Positions 7,922 through 13,464 of a stretch of DNA of 13,464 nt are shown one piece after another (the stretch's first letter is position 1; every line of letters starts with the position of its first letter). Made by a program: the position numbers and the translations under genes. Source of the stretch: Deinococcus apachensis DSM 19763 (GTDB lineage Bacteria; Deinococcota; Deinococci; Deinococcales; Deinococcaceae); contig NZ_KB906403.1 in NCBI RefSeq assembly GCF_000381345.1, forward strand, positions 177,152-190,615. Direction: 5' to 3'. The notes beneath the pieces were generated by a model that worked only from the letters and a program-made list of their open reading frames with translations, ran no database searches and was not told the DNA's origin.

Positions 7922-9625
7922 TTAGTCTCCTTGTAGCAAGTACTGTTCCTGCTCCGTGGCCCAGGGCAGACTGACTCCACTCAGGAACGCAGTCACCGCC
8001 GCGCGACCCGGCCGCACCCCCAGCACGTCACTCGTCCAGTGGGCGGCCGGGTCGAGCTGGTACGCGCCCCCCATGGCCCCGACGCTCTCCTCCCAGCCGA
8101 GCGCGACCCGCAGTTGTCGCACGACCCGCGACACCCTCTGGGCCGCCTGCCGGGCGTCGCGGGGCTTCCCATCACGGATCACTTCGGTCAGTTCATCGGT
8201 GGTCAGGTCGCCGCCCGCCATGACCAGGGCGGTCAGGGTCACCAGTTCCAGGGGTCCCAGCCGCACCCGGCGTCCATTGACCTGCACCACCGGAACACCC
8301 AGCACGCGCAGGTGAACGTGCGTCTGCTGGGGACGGGGCAGGGAGTCCGGGCGCCGGTCGGTCGGCAGCAGCGTGAACAATTGCCGGAAAGCGTGGGCTT
8401 CCTCGCGCATCCACAACGAGGTGCGCTCCAGTGGGGTCAGCAGGGCCAGGGCCTGCTCCGGGCGACCGGTGCGACGGGCGAGTTCCGCCCGTACGATCAC
8501 GCCCCGCTCCCGGTCCTCCCGGTCCAGCGGGCCAGTCCGCGCCAGGTGTGTTTCGACGGCCGCAACGTCCAGCTGGTCCAGGCTGACCAGCGCCGCAGCG
8601 AGGTCCACATTCACCCAGGATTGGCCGTTCTCGCGGTCCCCCTGCGTGGTGTGCGCCGCCTCCCGCAGGGTTTCCAGCGCCTGCATGGGCCGCCCGGACA
8701 GGCGAAGTGTATGTCCCAGGCCGCGCCGCGCCTGCCGGAGATCGTCCTCGTCTCCGCTGACCTGCGCGGCCGCCGCCGCCTGCCGGTACAGGCTCTCCGC
8801 CCGTGCCCACTCCCCGAAGACGCGCCGCGCCACCGCCTGCCCGGACAGCGCCCGGCTGCGAAAGCCCGAGCGCAACGCGGCCACCTGCATGAAGTACTCC
8901 TCGGCTTCCCCGAAGTGGCCCGAGCGCAGGCAGCTCAGGCCCATGTTGTTCAGCAGCAACGCCCGGTGGTAAGGGGACACCATCAGCCCCAGCGCCTCCG
9001 CGTAGGCCAGCATGGCCTGTGCCTCGTTCCCGGCGCGGCTGTGCAGGCCCCCCAGGTCGAGCAGCACCAGCCCACGCGTCCACCCCACGCTCATGTCGAG
9101 CGCCTCCCGGAACGCCGCGTCCCAGCCACCCCGGGGGCCGAGACGGTTCAGGGCAAAGCCCTTCATACGGAGCGCGAGTCCCAGCTCACGGTCGGTGAGG
9201 TTGGGCCGGTCGCGCAGCGCCGCCTCGGCCGCCTGCAGCGCCTCCGTGAACTCCTCCTGCTGCGTCAGGGCCCACGCGAGGTGCGCCTGCAGGAACCCGG
9301 CCTGCACCCCGGCGTCCTGCGCCGCGCGGATCAGGGTGATCACGTCCCCTGGCGTTTCCGCGTTCCCGGTCAGGCGGACTTTCAGGCGCAGCCCCTGCAA
9401 GCTGTGAGTGCCCCCCATGCCGCGCAGCAGCGTGGAGGGCGCGCTCGCCTCCAACTGCCGCAGCAGAGTCAGGAGTTCCGCCGCGTCCTGCCCCTCGTTC
9501 AGGGCACGTTCGATGGTCAACAGGGCGTCGTCGAACCGCCCCTCCTCCATGAGGGCCAGGATGGATTCCCGCCACGCCCCCCACGGGACGGCAGGTGAGG
9601 CGGAAAACCGACGGGCCGGACGCAT
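7922..9625 (-). CDS. TPR-repeat protein with a C-terminal SARP/OmpR-type winged helix, putative regulator
   Basis: A 567-aa protein. Residues about 10-410 are helical tetratricopeptide-like repeats, for example GRFDDALLTIERAL, LLNNMGLSCLRSGHFGEAEE and GRPMQALETLREA. From about 439 to 524 it has a winged-helix domain of the Trans_reg_C type found in SARP activators (LRVLGVPVVQVNGRRVRLG, then LTTDELTEVI, and AQRVSRVVRQLRVALG ending in a GGAYQL wing). The order TPR then winged helix reverses that of classic SARPs. I chose the ATG at 9625 because TACCCT (9633-9638) sits 7 nt before it, a Deinococcus-style leaderless promoter. The frame is open further upstream, but that part lacks TPR character. 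It lies between cas3 and the Cascade operon, an unusual place, and may control one or both. The actual target is unknown. Confidence 0.8.
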   Translation of the reverse strand: MRPARRFSASPAVPWGAWRESILALMEEGRFDDALLTIERALNEGQDAAELLTLLRQLEASAPSTLLRGMGGTHSLQGLRLKVRLTGNAETPGDVITLIRAAQDAGVQAGFLQAHLAWALTQQEEFTEALQAAEAALRDRPNLTDRELGLALRMKGFALNRLGPRGGWDAAFREALDMSVGWTRGLVLLDLGGLHSRAGNEAQAMLAYAEALGLMVSPYHRALLLNNMGLSCLRSGHFGEAEEYFMQVAALRSGFRSRALSGQAVARRVFGEWARAESLYRQAAAAAQVSGDEDDLRQARRGLGHTLRLSGRPMQALETLREAAHTTQGDRENGQSWVNVDLAAALVSLDQLDVAAVETHLARTGPLDREDRERGVIVRAELARRTGRPEQALALLTPLERTSLWMREEAHAFRQLFTLLPTDRRPDSLPRPQQTHVHLRVLGVPVVQVNGRRVRLGPLELVTLTALVMAGGDLTTDELTEVIRDGKPRDARQAAQRVSRVVRQLRVALGWEESVGAMGGAYQLDPAAHWTSDVLGVRPGRAAVTAFLSGVSLPWATEQEQYLLQGD

Positions 9626-9632
9626 CGCAAGC

Positions 9633-9638
9633 AGGGTA
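9633..9638 (-). promoter_or_regulatory. Candidate leaderless -10 box of the TPR regulator
   Basis: TACCCT on the minus strand fits TANNNT and ends 7 nt before the ATG at 9625. It lies in the context GGGCGTTACCCT, nearly identical to the context before cas3. No good -35 box is visible. Confidence 0.5.
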
Positions 9639-9680
9639 ACGCCCGGCGTATGGGCACGGACAGTCGCGGGGGCCGGACGC

Positions 9681-9830
9681 TCAGCCGGGGCCGCCCCCCG
9701 TCTTTGCGTCGTCGCCCGCCAGCAGGACGGGAGTGTGGACGTGGAGGGGGGCGGCGAGGAGGGGGCCCAGCGTGGCGAGGAGGAGCAGGGCCGAGGCACA
9801 GACGTGGCGGGCAGAACGGAGGTGGTTCAT
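9681..9830 (-). CDS. Putative small exported peptide, 49 aa
   Basis: A 49-codon ORF whose start is backed by AGGAG at 9837-9841, 6 nt upstream of the ATG, one of the best ribosome-binding sites in the window. The product has a positively charged N-terminus (MNHLRSARHV), a hydrophobic core (about residues 10-27, including ASALLLLATLGPLLAA) and a polar tail ending DDAKTGGGPG, so it reads as a Sec signal peptide plus a mature part of roughly 20-23 residues. It ends 55 bp upstream of the TPR regulator on the same strand. I do not recognise the family. Small exported peptides beside TPR regulators recall peptide-signalling pairs (RRNPP type), but that link is inference. It could also be a chance ORF in GC-rich DNA. 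Confidence 0.5.
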   Translation of the reverse strand: MNHLRSARHVCASALLLLATLGPLLAAPLHVHTPVLLAGDDAKTGGGPG

Positions 9831-9969
9831 GGGGCACTCCTGGAGGCGCGGCCCGGACCACGGGCACGCGCGGGACAAGGGCTCCCCCAGGCCCCCGTAT
9901 GACGGGGCCCCGCGTGGTCAGCGTTCAGGAATGGGGAAGCGGGCGGGGGGTGGACGGACAGTTACGTCA

Positions 9970-10029
9970 TCCGCCGCTGCGGACGATCACCGCCGGGAAA
10001 CGCCCGCTGGGACGCTTCCTTTCGGTGAT
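9970..10029. other. Tandem hairpins upstream of cas3
   Basis: TCCGC (9970-9974) pairs with GCGGA (9979-9983) around the loop CGCT. Directly after it, ATCACCG (9986-9992) pairs with CGGTGAT (10023-10029). The inside continues pairing (9995-10005 with 10009-10020), with one 2x2 internal loop, one A-C mismatch, one bulged A and a 3-nt loop. No T-tract follows on either strand. It could be a bidirectional transcription barrier, a protein-binding site, a small RNA or a copy of a genomic repeat. Confidence 0.5.
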
Positions 10030-10115
10030 GCGCGCAGCTTGACCCCGCACCGCGTCCAAACGTGACGCGCGGTTCACGCCGCCAAAATGCGTCCCCGGTC
10101 GCCCTTTGCTGGGCG

Positions 10116-10121
10116 TACCCT
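10116..10121 (+). promoter_or_regulatory. Candidate leaderless -10 box of cas3
   Basis: TACCCT fits TANNNT and ends 7 nt before the ATG at 10129, in the context GGGCGTACCCT. This supports 10129 rather than 10087 as the cas3 start: the upstream ATG would lie before the promoter. No clear -35 box is seen. Confidence 0.55.
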
Positions 10122-10128
10122 CCAGGAC

Positions 10129-13026
10129 ATGACCTCTCCCGACACGCCCCCTCCCGGTTCCCCCCAATCCCGCGCCGTGCAGGTCCTGTGGGCCAAAAGC
10201 GGCCAGAAGTCAGCCGGAGAGGGATGGCTGCCCGTCCTGCACCACCTGCTGGACGTGGGCGCCTGCGCGGCGGCCATCCTGGAACGCGAACCGGCTACCA
10301 CCCGCGACCTGCTCGCCGCGGACCTCGACCTGGCCCCCGGGGAGGGCACGGACCTCGCAGTGCGCTGGACCTCCGCCCTCGCGGCCCTCCACGACCTCGG
10401 TAAGGCCAGCCCCGCCTTTCAACACAAGGCCGCGCCGCTGGCCGAGCGGGTGTGGAAGGTGCTGCCCTGGCAGGATCACCGCGAGAACACGCCGCACGGC
10501 CTCGTCACACAGAAACTCCTGCCGGACCTCCTGACGGCCCGCGGCTGGGCGTCACAGGTGGCGTCCCGCATCGCGCAGGCGGTCGGCTGCCACCACGGGC
10601 AGCGGGAGCGGACGCCCCGGGCGCCCGACCGGGGCACCGGCCCCGAATGGCACGGGGTGCAGGACGAACTCGTCACGCTCGTGCTGACCGCGTTCGGGCT
10701 CCAGGACGAACCCGCGCCACCCGTCACCGAGTTCGGTGGGGGCGCGTTTATGCGCCTCGCCGGACTGACGAGCTTCGCGGACTGGGTGGGGAGTTCCTTC
10801 CCGCTTCGCGGTGACCCCGATCCGCTGCCCTTCACGGATCCCGCCACGTACCTGCAAGGTGCCACTGTCCAAGCCCGTGCCGCGCTGGATGCGATTGGTT
10901 GGACGGCCCGGCAGCCCCTCACCCCGCACCCCGGCGCCGTGGATGACACCTTTGCGTTCCTTCCCGGATTCCGCGCCCGGCCCCTCCAGACCTTGCTGGC
11001 CGACCTGCTCAGCACCCCGGATCCCCGCCCCGCCCTGATCCTCGTGGAGGCGCCCATGGGCGAGGGGAAAACGGAGGCGGCCCTCTACACGCATCTGCAA
11101 CTCCAGAACGCCGCCGGACACCGCGGCCTGTACCTCGCCCTGCCCACCCAGGCCACCGGGAACGCCATGTACCGGAGGCTGCGCACCTTCCTGAATCATC
11201 AGGCGGCCGGGCGCCCCGATCCGATCACCGTGGACCTGCAGCTCCTGCACGGGGGCGCCTCCATGCAGGGCGACTACCAGCAGGACCTGACCAACACCCG
11301 CGCCCGCAGCGACGCGCAACAGGCCATCGACCTGAAGCCCAATACCCGCAAGGACGAGGGCGACATGGTGCGCGCTGCCGAATGGTTCAGCCACCGCAAA
11401 CGCGCCCTGCTGGGCGAGTACGGAGTCGGCACCGTCGACCAAGCGCTCCTGGGCGTCCTGAACGTCAATCACCAATTCGTGCGGCTGTGGGGCCTCGGGA
11501 ACCGCGTGGTCGTCCTGGATGAGGTTCACGCCTACGACACCTACACCACTCAGCTTATCCACGCCCTGGTGCGCTGGCTGCGTGCCCTGAACTCCAGCGT
11601 GGTCATCATGAGCGCCACCCTGCCCGCGCAGACCCGCCAGGACCTCCTGAACGCCTGGAACGTCACCCCCGACGCCGCCCCCACCTACCCGCGCCTCACC
11701 GTCGCGCGCGCGGGCGACCCCACGCCCACGTCCCGGCCTATTCCCGGCCCACGCCGCGCCCAGACCCTCACCCTGCGCGCCACTGACCCTGACCCGGGTG
11801 CTCTCGCCGTGCAGGCCGTCACACTCGCCGAAGCGGGTGGCACGGTGACCGTCCTCGTGAACACTGTGCAGCGTGCCCAGGACATCTTCCGGGCCGTGCG
11901 CACCCTCCTCGGGCCCCGCTTCCAAAGCATGTGCTGGGGCAGCAAGCATCCGGAGAAAATCGGCGTTCACCTGTACCACGCCCGCTACCCGGCCCAGGAC
12001 CGCGGCGAACGTGAGGAGCGGGTCCTGCGCTACCTCGGCCCACAACCCGCCACGTATCTCAAAAATGGTACCCGGCACACCGATGACGTGCGCCCGGAAC
12101 GCTTCATCCTGATCGCCACCCAGGTCGCGGAGCAGAGCCTCGACTTCGACACCGACGTCCTGATCACCGACCTCGCCCCCATCGACCTCATCCTGCAACG
12201 CGCCGGACGCCTGCACCGCCACGACGTCAACACCGGAAGGCGCGGCGCCCACGAGACCCCCACCCTGTACGTCGCGGGCCTGGGAGACTGGCCCGAAGCG
12301 GCGCTCGACGAATACCAGTGGAAGTACGTCTACGCGCCCGCCCTGATGTACCGCACCTGGCACGCCCTGCAGGGCCGCACCCACCTCACCCTCCCCAACG
12401 ACCTCGACCCACTCGTGCAGCGGGTGTACGACCTAAACAGTCCCGCCCTGGACAACCTGAGTGAGGAGCAGCAACGCACTCTTCTCAAGGCCGATCGGGC
12501 CCTCCAGACCGAGCGGCGCAACCAGACCCTCACGGGTGGTTTGGCCCACATCGGCCAGCCCGACACCTTCCTCGACCTGCCGCCCCAACCCAGCCTGGGG
12601 GAACCGGACGGGGAACCCGCGCACGACGATGCGAGCGCCACCACTGACGACACGGCAACTGAAGCGCCCCACTACGGCACCCGACTCGGCGACGACAGCC
12701 TCCGGATCGTCCCCATCCACCACAACGGCGCTGACACCCTCGATGAAAAAGGCGACCATTCCGCCCAGATCGAAACCCTCCAGAAACATGACTGGGATAC
12801 CGCCCGCGCCATCTACGCCCGCAGCCTGCAAGTCTCGCGCCATGACATCGTCCGGCACTACCGTGACCACCCCACTCGCCGTGGCGGTGACCACGCGGGC
12901 TGGGCCGCACACCCCCTTTTGCGCGACACCGAGCCCCTCATCCTGATCAATAACCAGGCAGTCATTGGCAAAACTCGTGTCATCCTCGACCCGGAACTCG
13001 GGTTGGTCTACGAACGCCTAGAATGA
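10129..13026 (+). CDS. cas3: Cas3, HD nuclease and superfamily 2 helicase of type I CRISPR
   Basis: A 965-aa protein (E. coli Cas3 is 888 aa) that Cascade recruits to nick, unwind and degrade target DNA. The N-terminal HD nuclease has H38/H39, the H88-D89 pair in ALHDLGKASPAFQHK, H123 and H155/H156 in VGCHHGQ. The helicase follows: Walker A EAPMGEGKTE (307-316), DEVH (464-467), SAT (495-497) and motif VI QRAGRLHRH (690-698), then the C-terminal domain. HD and helicase are fused and all key residues are present. I start at 10129 because of the TANNNT box 7 nt upstream; an in-frame ATG at 10087 would add 14 residues without HD homology. It is divergent from the Cascade operon and is followed after 102 bp by array 2. 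Confidence 0.96.
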   Translation: MTSPDTPPPGSPQSRAVQVLWAKSGQKSAGEGWLPVLHHLLDVGACAAAILEREPATTRDLLAADLDLAPGEGTDLAVRWTSALAALHDLGKASPAFQHKAAPLAERVWKVLPWQDHRENTPHGLVTQKLLPDLLTARGWASQVASRIAQAVGCHHGQRERTPRAPDRGTGPEWHGVQDELVTLVLTAFGLQDEPAPPVTEFGGGAFMRLAGLTSFADWVGSSFPLRGDPDPLPFTDPATYLQGATVQARAALDAIGWTARQPLTPHPGAVDDTFAFLPGFRARPLQTLLADLLSTPDPRPALILVEAPMGEGKTEAALYTHLQLQNAAGHRGLYLALPTQATGNAMYRRLRTFLNHQAAGRPDPITVDLQLLHGGASMQGDYQQDLTNTRARSDAQQAIDLKPNTRKDEGDMVRAAEWFSHRKRALLGEYGVGTVDQALLGVLNVNHQFVRLWGLGNRVVVLDEVHAYDTYTTQLIHALVRWLRALNSSVVIMSATLPAQTRQDLLNAWNVTPDAAPTYPRLTVARAGDPTPTSRPIPGPRRAQTLTLRATDPDPGALAVQAVTLAEAGGTVTVLVNTVQRAQDIFRAVRTLLGPRFQSMCWGSKHPEKIGVHLYHARYPAQDRGEREERVLRYLGPQPATYLKNGTRHTDDVRPERFILIATQVAEQSLDFDTDVLITDLAPIDLILQRAGRLHRHDVNTGRRGAHETPTLYVAGLGDWPEAALDEYQWKYVYAPALMYRTWHALQGRTHLTLPNDLDPLVQRVYDLNSPALDNLSEEQQRTLLKADRALQTERRNQTLTGGLAHIGQPDTFLDLPPQPSLGEPDGEPAHDDASATTDDTATEAPHYGTRLGDDSLRIVPIHHNGADTLDEKGDHSAQIETLQKHDWDTARAIYARSLQVSRHDIVRHYRDHPTRRGGDHAGWAAHPLLRDTEPLILINNQAVIGKTRVILDPELGLVYERLE

Positions 13027-13128
13027 CCCCAGGCCCCAGCCCACGCCGCATGAAAATGTAATCTAAATCCGAGGTCACTTCCGGCACCTCCTGTCCCCCG
13101 GGACCTCAGAGGTGCGTGTTGCTGGAGT
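13027..13128 (+). promoter_or_regulatory. Leader of array 2, between the cas3 stop and the first repeat
   Basis: The 102-bp leader includes an AT-rich stretch (13051-13068) with TAATCT at 13059-13064, a possible -10 box about 65 bp before the first repeat. It ends in GGAGT directly before the repeat, as leader 1 does. An imperfect dyad (13085-13114) lies between. Read-through from cas3 could also supply transcription. Confidence 0.7.
13085..13114. other. Imperfect dyad in leader 2
   Basis: The outer arms CACCTC (13085-13090) and GAGGTG (13109-13114) enclose the inner arms GTCCC (13093-13097) and GGGAC (13100-13104). No T-tract follows, so a terminator role for cas3 is weak. The run CCCCCGGGACCTC resembles a run in the leader 1 hairpin. 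Confidence 0.45.
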
Positions 13129-13464
13129 GCGTTCCCCACGCCTGTGGGGATGGACCGAACAGGAACTGCTGCGCGAGTTTCGGGCGGCCGCGTTCCCCAC
13201 GCCTGTGGGGATGGACCGTCCAGCGAGTACGCCAAGCGCCCAGGCGTCTGGCGTTCCCCACGCCTGTGGGGATGGACCGGTACACCGTCACGGTCAGCAT
13301 TAGCCGACCTTGCGTTCCCCACGCCTGTGGGGATGGACCGGTGTGGGCGACGATGCCCGACACCATCACGCCGCGTTCCCCACGCCTGTGGGGATGGACC
13401 GACGGCCGTGTCAAGCCTGGACACGGACATCCGGCGTTCCCCACGCCTGTGGGGATGGACCGCT
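13129..13464 (+). CRISPR. CRISPR array 2, type I-E, 6 repeats and 5 complete spacers, truncated at the right edge
   Basis: Six identical 29-nt repeats start at 13129, 13190, 13251, 13312, 13373 and 13434, with strict 61-nt spacing and 32-nt spacers. The repeat is GCGTT, then the core CCCCACGCCTGTGGGG, then ATGGACCG. The handle-like 3' end shows rightward transcription, away from cas3. The stem CCCCAC/GTGGGG carries loop GCCT. Compared with array 1 in its own reading direction, the 5' five bases are the same, the core is exactly its reverse complement, and the handle differs by one base (G for A at position 4). The window ends 2 nt into the sixth spacer, so the array continues. Confidence 0.98.

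Larger units (their letters stand above)
9831..10128. other. Intergenic region between the small peptide gene and cas3
   Basis: About 300 bp without a convincing gene. It separates the leftward regulator/Cascade side from rightward cas3, so promoters of both directions should lie here. It holds two adjacent hairpins (9970-10029), a 6-bp inverted repeat CGCGTC/GACGCG at 10051-10056 and 10064-10069, and the cas3 -10 box at 10116-10121. A 66-codon minus-strand ORF (9967-10167) is not credible as a protein. Confidence 0.7.

Noticed and set aside
8039..9598. A 519-codon plus-strand ORF opposite the TPR gene
   Set aside because: Q/R/P-rich shadow frame with no domain; the minus strand has TPR and winged-helix patterns with a plausible start.
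10087..10128. Upstream in-frame ATG as the cas3 start
   Set aside because: It lies upstream of the TACCCT box, has no good ribosome-binding site, and the added 14 residues show no Cas3 homology.
9967..10167. A 66-codon minus-strand ORF upstream of and overlapping cas3
   Set aside because: It overlaps the cas3 start and covers the hairpin region. Its product is an arginine/glycine-rich string without domain, and no ribosome-binding site supports it.
10552..12384. A 610-codon minus-strand ORF opposite cas3
   Set aside because: Long antisense ORFs are expected in GC-rich coding DNA. It has low complexity in G, V and A, no recognisable domain, and the opposite strand encodes clear Cas3 motifs.
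1..13464. Self-targeting spacers or spacers matching this locus
   Set aside because: I found no obvious long match between any spacer and the rest of the window by eye; a proper alignment would be needed to be certain.
1..13464. tRNA, rRNA, insertion sequences or transposase genes
   Set aside because: No cloverleaf, rRNA signature, transposase motif or terminal inverted repeat pair was recognised.

Overview
The window is an almost complete type I-E CRISPR-Cas locus from a GC-rich bacterium. I think it is a Deinococcus or close relative. The reasons are the high GC content, I-E repeats with a Thermus-like ATGGACCG handle in one array, and two genes that start exactly 7 nt after a TANNNT -10 box, the leaderless style common in Deinococcus. 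The genus is inferred, not proven.

Layout from left to right: (1) positions 1-640, array 1, with 11 identical 29-nt repeats, read on the minus strand and cut by the window edge at its old end; (2) 641-708, its short leader; (3) 709-6795 on the minus strand, an unbroken operon whose reading order is cas8e, cse2, cas7e, cas5e, cas6e, cas1, cas2, every junction being a 4-nt ATGA or GTGA overlap; (4) 6813-7877 minus, a WYL-family regulator 17 bp upstream of cas8e; (5) 7878-7921, an AT-rich promoter/operator island; (6) 7922-9625 minus, a TPR protein with a C-terminal SARP-like winged helix; (7) 9681-9830 minus, a 49-codon ORF for a probable exported small peptide; (8) 9831-10128, non-coding DNA with two tandem hairpins; (9) 10129-13026 plus, cas3; (10) 13027-13128, leader 2; (11) 13129-13464, array 2, read on the plus strand and cut by the right edge.

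How it works together: Cas1-Cas2 add 32-nt spacers next to the leaders. Cas6e cuts both precursor RNAs. Cas8e, Cse2, Cas7e, Cas5e and Cas6e form Cascade around the crRNA, and the separately transcribed Cas3 degrades the target. All expected I-E parts are present with recognisable catalytic residues, so the system looks functional.

The unusual parts are the control region and the arrays. Two regulators and a putative secreted peptide lie between the divergent cas3 and Cascade units. The two arrays point outward from the locus. Their repeats carry stem-loop cores that are exact reverse complements of each other, set in the normal I-E flanks.
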